A stretch of DNA of 64,000 nt from positions 496,001-560,000 of the forward strand of contig NZ_MPVN01000002.1 of assembly GCF_001955535.1 (NCBI RefSeq). Direction: 5' to 3'. Both the position numbers and the translations under genes were made by a program. This stretch comes from Paenibacillus sp. FSL H7-0326. Its GTDB lineage: Bacteria > Bacillota > Bacilli > Paenibacillales > Paenibacillaceae. Below the pieces are notes generated by a model, which saw only the letters and a list, made by a program, of their open reading frames with translations, made no database searches and was not told where the DNA came from. Shown piece by piece: positions 26,155 to 36,727 of this stretch; the first letter of the stretch is position 1; each line of letters begins with the position of its first letter.

Positions 26155-27741
26155 TCATTTTCCGTAATAGTTTTGCAGTAAACCGATCAAGCCAAGAGGA
26201 TTCTTGGTCAGGTATTGTGCACTAAAGTAGATGTCGCCATCAACTTCTTCATACTGCTCATTATATTTGAGCTGATTAATGATTTCATTTGCGGTGTGCC
26301 AGCCCGCTTCGGATGTTCCCAGCTTGTAAGGTGAGTGACCTATATACAGATCCACATCGGTCCCTGACACCTCATCGACCCACCAGTCAACCAGAATATC
26401 GTATCTTGCCGCTTGGAGTGACATGCTCCAATAAATCTGCGGTGCAACATAATCAATCCACTCTTTCTGAATCCAAGTACGCACATCCGCATGCATATCA
26501 TCATAGGCGGTCACGCCTGCCTTCGTATTCGAGCCTGTCGGATCATCTGCGATGTTTCTCCACACGCCAAATGGACTAATTCCATACTCGACTCCAGGCT
26601 TCACAGCTTGTATCTGTTCCCCAAGTGACTGAACGAACCTGTTAATGTTATCTACACGCCAGTCATTAATATCTGTATAGTTGTTGTAATTGTATGCTTC
26701 GAAGGCAGCTGCATCATTAAAAGTGACATTAGATGGATAGAAGTAATCGTCCAAATGAACGCCATCGATGTCATAACGATTCACCACTTCCATGATGGCA
26801 TCAATAATATGCTTTCTTGCATCTGGGATACCCGGATTAATGTACATCTGATTCTTAGCGGTTACGATCCAATCCGGATGTACATTCACTACATGATTGG
26901 CTGCATTCTTGCTAATGTCTGCCGTCGTATTCGCGCGGAAAGGATTAAACCAGGCATGGAATTCCATCCCCCGTTTATGTACTTCCTCGATCATGAAGCT
27001 GACAGGATCATACCCTGGATCCACCCCTTGGGTGCCAGTCAATACTTTGTTCCATGGAACCAGTGTGGAAGGATAGATCGCGTCAGCAGCACCTCTCAGC
27101 TGAACAAATACCGCATTGATTCCCATAGACTCCAGCTTATCAAGCTCCTGGATGAAATCACTCTTCTGCTTCTCCACATTATTCATAGAGCCTGATTTCG
27201 GCCAGTCTCCATTAATGGTGGAGATCCATGCGCCTCTCATATCGCTGTCCTCTGGTTCTCCAGGTACAACCGGGATTTCCGGATCCGTCGGCCACAAATT
27301 CGTAGAGGTGAGATGAATCGTTTTGGCGGATTGATTCCATTTCACAATCAGGCCCAGATGCTCGCTGACAAAACGAATCGGCACCATCACACGGTTTTTG
27401 GTGTTGGTCACATTCGCGGACAGCTGTACCGTTTTTCCGTTCACAATCGCCGTGCTCTTCCCTTGGGTCAAAGACAGGTCGTTGCCAAATCCTTGAATCC
27501 GAACGGTTTTGGACGCCTGATTCCACTTAACCGAAGCGCCAATGCCTTCACTGATTACACGAAGCGGCACCATCGTGACATTGACTTTGGGTACGATATA
27601 AGGCGCAACGTCAGACTCCAGCTCCTCACCATCCAAATAAATCGTAATTCCTGCCGTACTGGCTGCGAATGTCACAGAGCCCCCTTGAAATGCCAGCAAA
27701 CAGACTAGCAATAATGCGATGCATTGTTTCCATTTCCTCAT
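26155..27741 (-). CDS. secreted glycoside-hydrolase-like family 10 (GHL10) protein
   Basis: The 528-residue protein has a signal peptide (MRKWKQCIALLLVCLLAFQ, cleavage near TFAAS), two copper-amine-oxidase-like N-terminal repeats (about residues 35-135; MVPLRVISEGIGASVKWN and MVPIRFVSEHLGLIVKWN) and a C-terminal DUF187-type TIM barrel starting MRGAWISTINGDWPKSG. Barrel motifs include EFHAWFNPFRANTT, YDIDGVHLDDYFYP and WIDYVAPQIYWSM, with DD acid candidates. YngK of Bacillus is related. It probably acts on cell-wall or exogenous polysaccharide. The ATG at 27741 precedes the signal peptide; the longer frame adds no similarity. Confidence 0.9.
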   Translation of the reverse strand: MRKWKQCIALLLVCLLAFQGGSVTFAASTAGITIYLDGEELESDVAPYIVPKVNVTMVPLRVISEGIGASVKWNQASKTVRIQGFGNDLSLTQGKSTAIVNGKTVQLSANVTNTKNRVMVPIRFVSEHLGLIVKWNQSAKTIHLTSTNLWPTDPEIPVVPGEPEDSDMRGAWISTINGDWPKSGSMNNVEKQKSDFIQELDKLESMGINAVFVQLRGAADAIYPSTLVPWNKVLTGTQGVDPGYDPVSFMIEEVHKRGMEFHAWFNPFRANTTADISKNAANHVVNVHPDWIVTAKNQMYINPGIPDARKHIIDAIMEVVNRYDIDGVHLDDYFYPSNVTFNDAAAFEAYNYNNYTDINDWRVDNINRFVQSLGEQIQAVKPGVEYGISPFGVWRNIADDPTGSNTKAGVTAYDDMHADVRTWIQKEWIDYVAPQIYWSMSLQAARYDILVDWWVDEVSGTDVDLYIGHSPYKLGTSEAGWHTANEIINQLKYNEQYEEVDGDIYFSAQYLTKNPLGLIGLLQNYYGK

Positions 27742-27828
27742 ACAACCCTTGTCCTCCATAGCTTTGGTATTAGAAAAATAAACCATTTCCTATGAATATA
27801 GACGCGGATTCTATTCTGATAGTTGCGT

Positions 27829-27875
27829 ATAAAAAGAAAAAACACCTGTCCCGCAAATAAATCAGGACGGTGCTC
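27829..27875 (-). terminator. terminator after mntR
   Basis: AGCACCGTCC pairs with GGGACAGGTGTT (one bulge) on the minus strand and is followed by TTTTTTCTTTTT. The stem lies directly after the mntR stop. Confidence 0.7.
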
Positions 27876-27877
27876 TT

Positions 27878-28303
27878 CTATGATTCGTTGGTCAGTTCTT
27901 TATGAACATTCTGTAAATCCTCTAGTCGGGTGTTGTCTCTGCGAAAATATTCGACAAGGGTTTCGATGCAAGTAATGGAATCCCAGCTCAAATGATGCTC
28001 AATTCCTTCAACATCGGTATAGATATTCTCATTCTTAACGCCAATCATCGTTAAAAATTCCTCAAGCAGCTCATGACGGTCCATTAGACGCTTGCCAATC
28101 TTTTTGCCTTTTGGCGTCAGCACGAGTCCGCGGTATTTTTCATAGATTAAATATTCGTCTTTATCCAGCTTCTGGATCATCTTGGTTACAGAGGAAGGAT
28201 GGACTTCCAGTCCCTCAGCTATATCGGATACACGCGCATAGCCCTTCTCGTCAATTAACTTGTAAATTCGCTCCAAATAATCTTCCATACTGGGCGTTGG
28301 CAT
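27878..28303 (-). CDS. mntR: manganese transport regulator MntR
   Basis: MntR is a DtxR-family repressor that senses Mn(II). The 141-residue product has a winged helix (residues 1-65) and a helical dimerisation domain. All six metal ligands known from B. subtilis MntR are at identical positions: Asp8, Glu11, His77, Glu99, Glu102 and His103. It is divergent from splB, and no Mn transporter gene lies in the window, so its targets are elsewhere. Confidence 0.95.
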   Translation of the reverse strand: MPTPSMEDYLERIYKLIDEKGYARVSDIAEGLEVHPSSVTKMIQKLDKDEYLIYEKYRGLVLTPKGKKIGKRLMDRHELLEEFLTMIGVKNENIYTDVEGIEHHLSWDSITCIETLVEYFRRDNTRLEDLQNVHKELTNES

Positions 28304-28366
28304 TTGCCTTACCTCTTTTCATTTATGAACTAGCGTCTGATCGATCGCACAACTTTGCTCTTGTAA

Positions 28367-28396
28367 TGATACATGTTATCACTTGCGATTTGCAAG
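28367..28396. repeat. two adjacent inverted repeats upstream of mntR
   Basis: TGATACATGTTATCA (28367-28381) is symmetric in its TGATA/TATCA arms, and CTTGC-GATTT-GCAAG (28382-28396) follows at once. Both lie 64-93 bases before the mntR ATG in the divergent mntR-splB gap. They do not match the known MntR box, so the binding protein, if any, is unknown. Confidence 0.4.
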
Positions 28397-28507
28397 TCTT
28401 AAAGCCTGACAAGCACTTCTTACATGACTGAACTTACCACGCTTAATGGGTGCAAACTGATGGCACAATAACTAAGAATTGAATACAGGGAGAGGAGCCT
28501 ACTGCCC

Positions 28508-29578
28508 ATGACAATACTCGTTCCGGAAAAGCCTAAACGCAAGCTTAAGTCAACAGCTCCCTTTGTTCCTGATTTAGTTTATTTTGAACCACAGGCATTG
28601 GAATATGAAAAAGGCAAACGCATTATGGAATGGGTTAAAGCGAATAATATTGAATATCGTATGACCACTTCGCACAACCGAATTACGAACTTGCCGGGAG
28701 AGACAGATCAGGAGAAATACCGTATAGCCAAAAGAACGCTCGTGGTGGGCCTTCGCAAAACGCTTAAATTCGATCAGTCCAAGCCCTCTGCCGAATATGC
28801 GATTCCGATATCTACAGGATGTATGGGACACTGTCACTACTGCTATCTGCAGACCACGCTTGGCAGCAAACCTTATATTCGTGTCTATGTAAACACGGAG
28901 GACATTCTGCATGCAGCGAAGGATTACATTGAAGAGCGCAAGCCGGAGATTACCCGGTTTGAGGCCGCTTGTACTTCAGACCCTGTCGGGCTTGAACACA
29001 TTACTGGGAGCCTCGGTGATCTCATTCGCTTTATGGCGGATGAAGAGTTTGGACGACTTCGGTTCGTTACCAAGTATCATCATGTAGATCCTCTGCTGAA
29101 CATCAAGCATAACGGCCATACACGCATTCGATTTAGTGTAAATGCTGAATATGTAATTAAAAATTTTGAGCCTGCCACCTCCCGCTTCGAGGAACGTATA
29201 GAAGCCGCAGGAAAAATCGCTCACGCCGGATATCCCCTCGGTTTTATTATCGCTCCGATCATTTGGTACGACGGGTGGGAAGAGGGCTATAGCGAGCTGC
29301 TGGAAAGGCTTAAAGAAAATCTTCCACAGGAAGCAACCAAAGATTTGACGTTTGAGATGATTCAGCACCGCTTTACCAAGACGGCCAAAAATGTGATTGA
29401 ACAGCGCTATCCCAAATCCAAGCTGGAAATGGATATAGCCAAACGTGAGACCAAATGGGGAAAATGGGGACAATATAAATATGTATACCCTAAAGATCAG
29501 CAGCAGGCACTCCGTGAATTTATTACGGAACGTATCTTTGATGCTTTTCCACAAGCTAAAATTGAATATTTCACCTAG
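28508..29578 (+). CDS. splB: spore photoproduct lyase
   Basis: SplB is a radical-SAM enzyme that reverses the thymine dimer typical of UV-irradiated spores. The 356-residue product has the CX3CX2C cluster motif GCMGHCHYC (Cys105, 109, 112) and Cys155 in FEAACTSDP, aligning with the essential Cys141 of the Bacillus enzyme after a 14-residue N-terminal extension. The segment KTLKFDQSKPSAEYAIP is near-identical to the family. GAGAGGAG precedes the ATG. It is monocistronic and divergent from mntR; a forespore promoter could not be identified with confidence. Confidence 0.97.
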   Translation: MTILVPEKPKRKLKSTAPFVPDLVYFEPQALEYEKGKRIMEWVKANNIEYRMTTSHNRITNLPGETDQEKYRIAKRTLVVGLRKTLKFDQSKPSAEYAIPISTGCMGHCHYCYLQTTLGSKPYIRVYVNTEDILHAAKDYIEERKPEITRFEAACTSDPVGLEHITGSLGDLIRFMADEEFGRLRFVTKYHHVDPLLNIKHNGHTRIRFSVNAEYVIKNFEPATSRFEERIEAAGKIAHAGYPLGFIIAPIIWYDGWEEGYSELLERLKENLPQEATKDLTFEMIQHRFTKTAKNVIEQRYPKSKLEMDIAKRETKWGKWGQYKYVYPKDQQQALREFITERIFDAFPQAKIEYFT

Positions 29579-29621
29579 GTTTGCCTTCGACAAAAGCCAC
29601 TGCCAATCATTCGCATAATGT

Positions 29622-29650
29622 GAAAAAACCATCAGTCAGCGACTGATGGG
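29622..29650 (-). terminator. terminator after ccdA
   Basis: CCATCAGTC-AGC-GACTGATGG is a perfect 9-base stem with a 3-base loop. The T-run (six T) is on the minus strand, so it serves ccdA; the plus strand lacks a T-tract after it. Confidence 0.75.
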
Positions 29651-29671
29651 CTTACATAACGAAACTATTTT

Positions 29672-30385
29672 TTAGAATATCATCCATTCCGGTGTAATCC
29701 GTTGCAACCATATCGTAATTTGTGTCATTCGGTCTGTAAAGAGCAATATACCCATCAGAACCATAACACTACCCCCGACCTTCATTAGTACACCTGAATA
29801 TTTACTGATAAATCTCGTCGTTCCAACAAAGAATGCCAGCATGAAAAAGGGAAGTGCGAATCCTACAGTATAGCCTGTAATAAGAGTAATCCAGGTTCCC
29901 GGCTCGGTTGCTGCAATCGCGATGATTGCGGTAAGAATAGGTCCGATGCAAGGAGACCAGCCAGCAGAAAAGCCAATGCCAAAAATAAAAGAGCCAAGGT
30001 AGCCAGCCGGCTTCCATTTGACATCAAGCTTTCTTTCCTTCATCAATAGCTGCGGCTGAAAGAGCCCAATGAGAAATAAGCCCATGACCATAATAAGTAT
30101 TGCTGACAGCATTCGAATGAGGTCCTTGTATTCGTGAAAAAATTCTCCAAAGATGCCTGCGCCAAGTCCGAGTGTGTAGAATACGACGGAAAAGCCCAGG
30201 ATAAAAGCTAGAGTATGGCTTAACGTGCGCATACGGACCTCGCGCTTATTCTGCTCGTGCTTAAGCTGCTGCACGGATAAACCGGTTATGTAGGACAGAT
30301 AGGACGGATACAGCGGCAGACTGCAGGGTGATAAGAAGGAAGCAACCCCTGCCAAGAAGGCTAATAATACGTTCACATCAGGCAT
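29672..30385 (-). CDS. ccdA: cytochrome c biogenesis protein CcdA
   Basis: CcdA carries reducing equivalents across the membrane to extracytoplasmic thioredoxins for cytochrome c maturation and endospore cortex formation. The 237-residue product has six membrane segments and the two characteristic Cys-Pro sites SFLSPCSLPLYPSYLSYITGL near the N-terminus and SAGWSPCIGPILTA near residue 130. GGGAGG lies 10 bases before the ATG. No cytochrome c maturation partner is adjacent; it follows the zinc-uptake operon with a hairpin between. Confidence 0.93.
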   Translation of the reverse strand: MPDVNVLLAFLAGVASFLSPCSLPLYPSYLSYITGLSVQQLKHEQNKREVRMRTLSHTLAFILGFSVVFYTLGLGAGIFGEFFHEYKDLIRMLSAILIMVMGLFLIGLFQPQLLMKERKLDVKWKPAGYLGSFIFGIGFSAGWSPCIGPILTAIIAIAATEPGTWITLITGYTVGFALPFFMLAFFVGTTRFISKYSGVLMKVGGSVMVLMGILLFTDRMTQITIWLQRITPEWMIF

Positions 30386-30416
30386 GACTATAACGCCTCC
30401 CTAAGAACGAATGAAA

Positions 30417-30452
30417 GAATTCGGGTAAGATAAATATCTTAAGCCCGAATTC
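30417..30452 (-). terminator. hairpin spanning the znuB stop codon
   Basis: GAATTCGGG pairs with CCCGAATTC, continued by TTAAGATA with TATCTTA around a tiny loop, giving about 16 pairs with one unpaired base. The znuB stop lies inside the stem. On the minus strand only TTTC follows, so termination is probably incomplete; ccdA begins 32 bases later. Confidence 0.55.
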
Positions 30453-31242
30453 CTTTTTTACCAAGCATAATGACAATAAGCATCGCAATAAGCAAGAGAA
30501 CAATCGTTGCTCCAGGAGCGAGATTCCATACCCCTGCAATGATAAGTCCTGCAATAACGGCAATTTCCGAAATAATGACAGATAATATAATGGAAGATCT
30601 GAAGCTTCTCGCAATCAAGAGACTGACGGCAACCGGTATGGTCAGCAGTGCCGATACAAGCAGCGCTCCGACAATCTTGATCGCTGTACTGATCACGAGT
30701 GCTGTCATGACGGTAAGCAGCATATTCAACAATTTTGTAGGAAGTCCGGTAACGGCCGCAGCGTCCTCTTCAAAGCTGAGAAGGAAGAACTCCTTATGGA
30801 AGATGGATACAACCGCAATTACAATAACCGTTACGATACCCACAACCGTCAAATCCGTCATATCCAATGTATATATACTACCAAACAAATAACTCATTAC
30901 GTCCCCATTATAGCCTTTACCAAGAGTAAAGAATAAAGAAGCCAGCGCTACTCCCCCGGACATGATAATGGCGATCGATAATTCAGCATAACTCTTGTAG
31001 GCTTTACGCAGCTTCTCTATGGCAAATGAGGCTAAGACCGCAAAGACAAGTCCAACCGCAATCGGATATACCCCCAGCAAAAAGCCAAGGGCCACCCCCG
31101 CAATGGTTACATGCGACAAGGTGTCCCCGATCATCGATAATCTGCGAAGCACAAGAAACAAACCAATCAGCGGGGCTGTGATACCGATCAGTATCCCGCC
31201 AGCCAGCGCCCGCTGAAAAAATTCACTCGTTAATATTTCCAA
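30439..31242 (-). CDS. znuB: zinc ABC transporter permease ZnuB/AdcB
   Basis: The 267-residue protein has about eight membrane segments and the metal-ABC permease sequence ALAGGILIGITAPLIGLFLVLRRLSMIGDTLSHVTIAGVALG. It ends with the basic tail GKKGIRA. It is the third gene of the znuA-znuC-znuB operon and forms the membrane pore for metal supplied by the lipoprotein. Zinc rather than manganese is inferred from the Zur-type operator before znuA. Confidence 0.93.
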   Translation of the reverse strand: MEILTSEFFQRALAGGILIGITAPLIGLFLVLRRLSMIGDTLSHVTIAGVALGFLLGVYPIAVGLVFAVLASFAIEKLRKAYKSYAELSIAIIMSGGVALASLFFTLGKGYNGDVMSYLFGSIYTLDMTDLTVVGIVTVIVIAVVSIFHKEFFLLSFEEDAAAVTGLPTKLLNMLLTVMTALVISTAIKIVGALLVSALLTIPVAVSLLIARSFRSSIILSVIISEIAVIAGLIIAGVWNLAPGATIVLLLIAMLIVIMLGKKGIRA

Positions 31243-31263
31243 TTTCCACGACTCCTTCGGCCC

Positions 31264-32013
31264 TTATAACAATGTATGCTGTAAATCGGTCTGAGCACAG
31301 TTCTCCAGATCATGTGAATGGCGAACATAGAACTTGATCTTGCCGTTCTGCTGCTCAGGCTCACTTCCGAGATAACCTTCAATCATATCGATATCATGCG
31401 ATACCATTAAGAAGGTCATATGATGATGTTGATGCATATGCGTGATCAGCTCGAAGAAGCTTGCCTGCGTCTCCGCATCAATACCTACCGTAGGTTCATC
31501 AAGAATGAGCAAATCTGGACGGTTAATGAGCGCCCGGGCCAAAAAAGTACGCTGCTGTTGACCGCCAGACAATTGGCCAATTCTCTTATCAGCCAAATCC
31601 TGAATCCGCATGACTTCAAGCGCATCATCGCATTGCTGCTTATGCTTCTGACTCAATCTGCGGAATATATTTTTGTTGTTGTACAGCCCAGACTGTACGA
31701 CTTCTCTTACTGTAGCCGGAAACAGTGGATTAAAGGCATTTTTTTGCGGTACATATCCGATTCGTTCCCAGTCCTTAAATTTGGCGATCGGTGTACCAAA
31801 CATCCGAATATCACCGGATCCTTGGGGCAGCAGTCCAACAAGCATCCGCATCAGCGTCGTTTTTCCCGCTCCATTCGAACCAATCACTCCTACGAAATCT
31901 CGTTCTTTCACGGTAAGATTCAGATCCTTAATTACCTGTTGTTCACCGTAAGAAAAACATAGATTGTTAAGCTCAAGGACTGGATCATGGCATAGTGCTG
32001 TAGCTGGTTGCAT
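31264..32013 (-). CDS. znuC: zinc ABC transporter ATP-binding protein ZnuC/AdcC
   Basis: The 249-residue ATPase has Walker A GSNGAGKTTLMRM, the Q-loop in GYVPQKN, the signature LSGGQQQRTFLARAL, Walker B LLILDEPTVGID and the switch His in MVSHDI. The ATG at 32013 has AAGGATGG 7 bases upstream, better than the TTG one codon earlier. The C-terminal 45 residues after MIEGYLG are not part of the standard ATPase core. It lies between znuA and znuB. Confidence 0.94.
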   Translation of the reverse strand: MQPATALCHDPVLELNNLCFSYGEQQVIKDLNLTVKERDFVGVIGSNGAGKTTLMRMLVGLLPQGSGDIRMFGTPIAKFKDWERIGYVPQKNAFNPLFPATVREVVQSGLYNNKNIFRRLSQKHKQQCDDALEVMRIQDLADKRIGQLSGGQQQRTFLARALINRPDLLILDEPTVGIDAETQASFFELITHMHQHHHMTFLMVSHDIDMIEGYLGSEPEQQNGKIKFYVRHSHDLENCAQTDLQHTLL

Positions 32014-32070
32014 CAACGTTCCATCCTTTATTTCAAGTTCAATCTATTATCATCCTAGCATTATCTTCAC

Positions 32071-33207
32071 TTATTTTAAAGCGGTGATTAAATTTTGTAA
32101 ATTTTTCTCCATTTGAGTAAAATAAGTTTCTCCGTTCTGCAGCTGCTCTTCAGTCAATCCTTCAACCGGATTGAGTACCATCGTTTGTACACCCGCTTCT
32201 GAAGCAAGTGTCTTGGCCAGCTTATCCGATACCAGCTCTTCAAAAAAGATATATTTAATTCCTTCTTCTTCAACGAGATTAGCTAGCTTCACAATGTCCT
32301 GTCCCGTTGGCTCTGCATCAGGAGATAACCCCATGATCGAATGCTGAGTCAGTCCGTAATCTCGTGCAAGATAACCAAATGCTTGATGAGATACTACAAT
32401 CTCTTTATTGGGTACTTTTGCGAGCTCCTCTGTAAATTTGGCATCCAGATCCTCTAGCTCCTGTTTAAGACCCTCATAGCGTTCTTCATAACCTGCTTGG
32501 TGCTCAGGATCTGCTTCAACTAGGCTGTCCTTAATATTTTCTGCCATGATCAGAGCTGATTTGGGGCTTATCCAAGTATGAGGATCGGTGGAACCATGAT
32601 TATGACCATCATCTGAAGCTGGAGCTTCTTCTTCATGAGCGTGCTCCTCTTCATGCGATTCTTCACCTTCATGTGCATGCTCTCCTTCATGCGATTCTTC
32701 ACCTTCATGTGCATGCTCTTCTTCATGAGCGTGCTCCTCGCCTTCATGGGCATGCTCATCAGCAGCTTCCTCTGCTGCATGATCATGGGTATGACCTTCT
32801 GAATCGATCAGCTCGATCCCTTCGCTTACTTCTACAGATTTCACATTAGAATCGCTGTCGAGTCCCTTCAAGAAGTTGGGTACCCATCCTTCAAGTCCTG
32901 CACCATTGTACAGAAACAGTCCTGCATTGGATGTATTGACGATATCCTGACTGCGTGGAGTCCAGCTATGAGGATCTACTCCTGCAGGCTGCAAATTGAT
33001 TACATTCGCATCTTCCCCGCCTATCGTCTTAGCAAATTCATATATTGGATAAAAACTCGTAACGACGTTGAACTTATCTTCCTCAATCTGCCCTTGAGAG
33101 CTGCCGTTTGAATCATTGCCACAAGCGGCTGTAAATAACATGATAGCACTAAGTAATACTCCCCCGGCCATATTCCGCACTTTTTTTCCAGTCAAACTAT
33201 ATTTCAT
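32071..33207 (-). CDS. znuA: zinc-binding lipoprotein ZnuA/AdcA
   Basis: The 378-residue cluster A-I solute-binding protein has a lipobox (FTAAC, Cys29), metal-site segments PHSWTPRSQDI, DPHTWISPKSA and VSHQAFGYLARDYGL, and FFEELVSDKLAKTLASEAG. A His/Glu-rich loop of about 75 residues (HTHDHAAEE to DDGHNHG) precedes DPHTW; such loops are typical of zinc binders. The ATG at 33207 has GGAGGT about 6 bases upstream and begins the signal peptide; the longer frame reads through the promoter. It heads the operon under a Zur-type box. Confidence 0.95.
   Translation of the reverse strand: MKYSLTGKKVRNMAGGVLLSAIMLFTAACGNDSNGSSQGQIEEDKFNVVTSFYPIYEFAKTIGGEDANVINLQPAGVDPHSWTPRSQDIVNTSNAGLFLYNGAGLEGWVPNFLKGLDSDSNVKSVEVSEGIELIDSEGHTHDHAAEEAADEHAHEGEEHAHEEEHAHEGEESHEGEHAHEGEESHEEEHAHEEEAPASDDGHNHGSTDPHTWISPKSALIMAENIKDSLVEADPEHQAGYEERYEGLKQELEDLDAKFTEELAKVPNKEIVVSHQAFGYLARDYGLTQHSIMGLSPDAEPTGQDIVKLANLVEEEGIKYIFFEELVSDKLAKTLASEAGVQTMVLNPVEGLTEEQLQNGETYFTQMEKNLQNLITALK
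32651..32722. repeat. 36-base tandem repeat in the His-rich loop of znuA
   Basis: Two near-identical 36-base units begin at 32651 and 32687 (both start TCATGCGATTCTTCAC) and encode a twelve-residue His/Glu/Gly module. Degenerate copies flank them from about 32620 to 32770. Unequal recombination could change the number of units in frame. Confidence 0.75.
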
Positions 33208-33235
33208 AATGACCTCCGCATCTATTAAATCGTAA

Positions 33236-33250
33236 TCGTAATGATTACTA
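33236..33250 (-). promoter_or_regulatory. Zur-type operator before znuA
   Basis: TCGTAATGATTACTA differs at one position from the Bacillus Zur box core TCGTAATnATTACGA. It lies just downstream of the -10 element, covering the predicted transcription start, the position of a repressor site. An extra TCGTAA half-site lies immediately beside it. The zur gene itself is about 3 kb away in this window. Confidence 0.75.
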
Positions 33251-33259
33251 GCAAATAGT

Positions 33260-33287
33260 AGTATAGCATCCCTCCCAAGATTGTCAA
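33260..33287 (-). promoter_or_regulatory. sigma-A promoter of znuACB
   Basis: On the minus strand a consensus TTGACA (33282-33287) and TATACT (33260-33265) are 16 bases apart. The predicted start near 33253 falls at the edge of the Zur-type operator. Confidence 0.8.
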
Positions 33288-33298
33288 TACTATTTACT

Positions 33299-33330
33299 GA
33301 AAAAAAGAGCGTTCCCCAAAAGGAACGCTC
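33299..33330 (-). terminator. terminator after metG
   Basis: GAGCGTTCC and GGAACGCTC form a perfect 9-base stem with a 6-base loop, followed on the minus strand by seven T. It lies about 78 bases after metG and just upstream of the znuA promoter. Confidence 0.8.
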
Positions 33331-33408
33331 TTCATTGTATAAGCTTAAAATCCTCTTTTTAAGATTATGTGCAGGATGCATCCATTTCATAACTCATTAA
33401 AAAGGGGT

Positions 33409-35802
<2,394 letters not shown>

Positions 35803-35808
35803 AGAAAA

Positions 35809-35837
35809 ATCATACAAAACGGCAGCATCAATGTCAA
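35809..35837 (-). promoter_or_regulatory. sigma-A promoter of the T-box-metG transcript
   Basis: On the minus strand TTGACA (35832-35837) and TATGAT (35809-35814) are exactly 17 bases apart. The -35 element begins 12 bases after the yidD stop codon, so metG is transcribed separately from zur-yidD. Confidence 0.8.
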
Positions 35838-35848
35838 GGTTCCAAAGC

Positions 35849-36100
35849 CTATGAAGGCGTATTTCCTTCACTGCCCTTCTTGGGAGGGACGAGGTCCACT
35901 CCCCCCGGATGTAGAGGATGACACTTCGCTATCCGTTTCGCCGCAAGCAAAGATCCCTTCACAGCACCGTGCACCTCAATGGCTTCGAGTGCATAAGCAG
36001 AACAGGTCGGATAAAAACGACAGCTGGGCGGCTTCAGCGGTGAGATGAATTTGCGATAGAACTGAACCGGAGCCTTCGCGATGAATCTAGCAGGCTTCAT
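35849..36100 (-). CDS. yidD: membrane protein insertion efficiency factor YidD
   Basis: The 83-residue product begins [37 protein letters not shown] and has the invariant Cys residues and [13 protein letters not shown]. YidD-family proteins help YidC-dependent insertion of membrane proteins. It follows zur with a 2-base gap; the linkage to a zinc regulator is unusual for a gene more often found near rnpA and yidC. Confidence 0.95.
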   Translation of the reverse strand: MKPARFIAKAPVQFYRKFISPLKPPSCRFYPTCSAYALEAIEVHGAVKGSLLAAKRIAKCHPLHPGGVDLVPPKKGSEGNTPS

Positions 36101-36102
36101 TA

Positions 36103-36564
36103 TTAATGACCTTTGGAAGCAGGCTTCTTCGTACTCTTATCGCGGTTGCCTTCTGTTTGACATTCCCTGCAATATCCAAAAATTTCAAACTTGTGTTCAA
36201 CAACTTGAAATTGATCCGGTGTATCTGTAAGATTCATCGGGCAAAACTCAATCGGCAGTGTCTTCTGACAGTTCAGGCATATCAAATGATGATGGTGATG
36301 ACCGCTGCTGCATGAAGCTTTGAATTTAACCCCGTCTTCAAAAATAACCTGCTCCAGTACGCCGAGCTCCTGCATGACTCTCAAGTTGCGATAGACCGTA
36401 TCAAAGCTTAGTCCGCTGTATGATTTGCCCATATATTCATAAACGTCTTTTGGTGACAAATAACCTTCTGATTCGGCAAAAAGCCTTGCCAGCGTCTTGC
36501 GCTGATCCGTAATTCGAAGTCCTTGACCGGACATGGCTTCAATAATTTGATCCGTGGACAGCAT
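36103..36564 (-). CDS. zur: zinc uptake regulator Zur (Fur family)
   Basis: The 153-residue product has the Fur-family winged helix ([23 protein letters not shown]) and a C-terminal metal domain with [15 protein letters not shown] and YCREC, the two Cys pairs of the structural zinc site. PIEFCPM and HKFEIFGYC are close to Bacillus Zur and unlike PerR or Fur. The ATG at 36564 has GGAGGG 9 bases upstream. It is the likely repressor of znuACB. Confidence 0.93.
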   Translation of the reverse strand: MLSTDQIIEAMSGQGLRITDQRKTLARLFAESEGYLSPKDVYEYMGKSYSGLSFDTVYRNLRVMQELGVLEQVIFEDGVKFKASCSSGHHHHHLICLNCQKTLPIEFCPMNLTDTPDQFQVVEHKFEIFGYCRECQTEGNRDKSTKKPASKGH

Positions 36565-36679
36565 GACTCTTAACCCTCCTGTCATACCTATTTGTGTCAT
36601 ACCCTTATAATGCCTGAAATAAAGAGTCACGTCAACGAACACGTATAGTACGTTGATTCGTATTCGACACAAACGTAAC

Positions 36680-36712
36680 AAAAAAAGAACTCTGATATAG
36701 AGCTCTTTTTTT
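36680..36712. terminator. bidirectional terminator after the PKD protein gene
   Basis: AAAAAAAGAACTCT and AGAGCTCTTTTTTT form a near-perfect stem around a 5-base loop, with A- and T-runs continuing into the stem. On the minus strand it follows the PKD protein gene and shields zur from it. Confidence 0.75.
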
Positions 36713-36727
36713 GATATGAATAAATTC

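Noticed and set aside
28397..28507. Sigma-G promoter before splB
   Set aside because: No pair of elements with convincing sequence and spacing could be found by eye, although splB is expected to be forespore-expressed.
28976..29632. Open frame of 218 codons on the minus strand opposite splB
   Set aside because: It covers the conserved catalytic part of splB and reads through the terminator region after it.
32620..32770. Short repeats in znuA as a possible CRISPR array
   Set aside because: The units are contiguous, in frame with the His-rich loop, and lack unique spacers; no cas gene is near.
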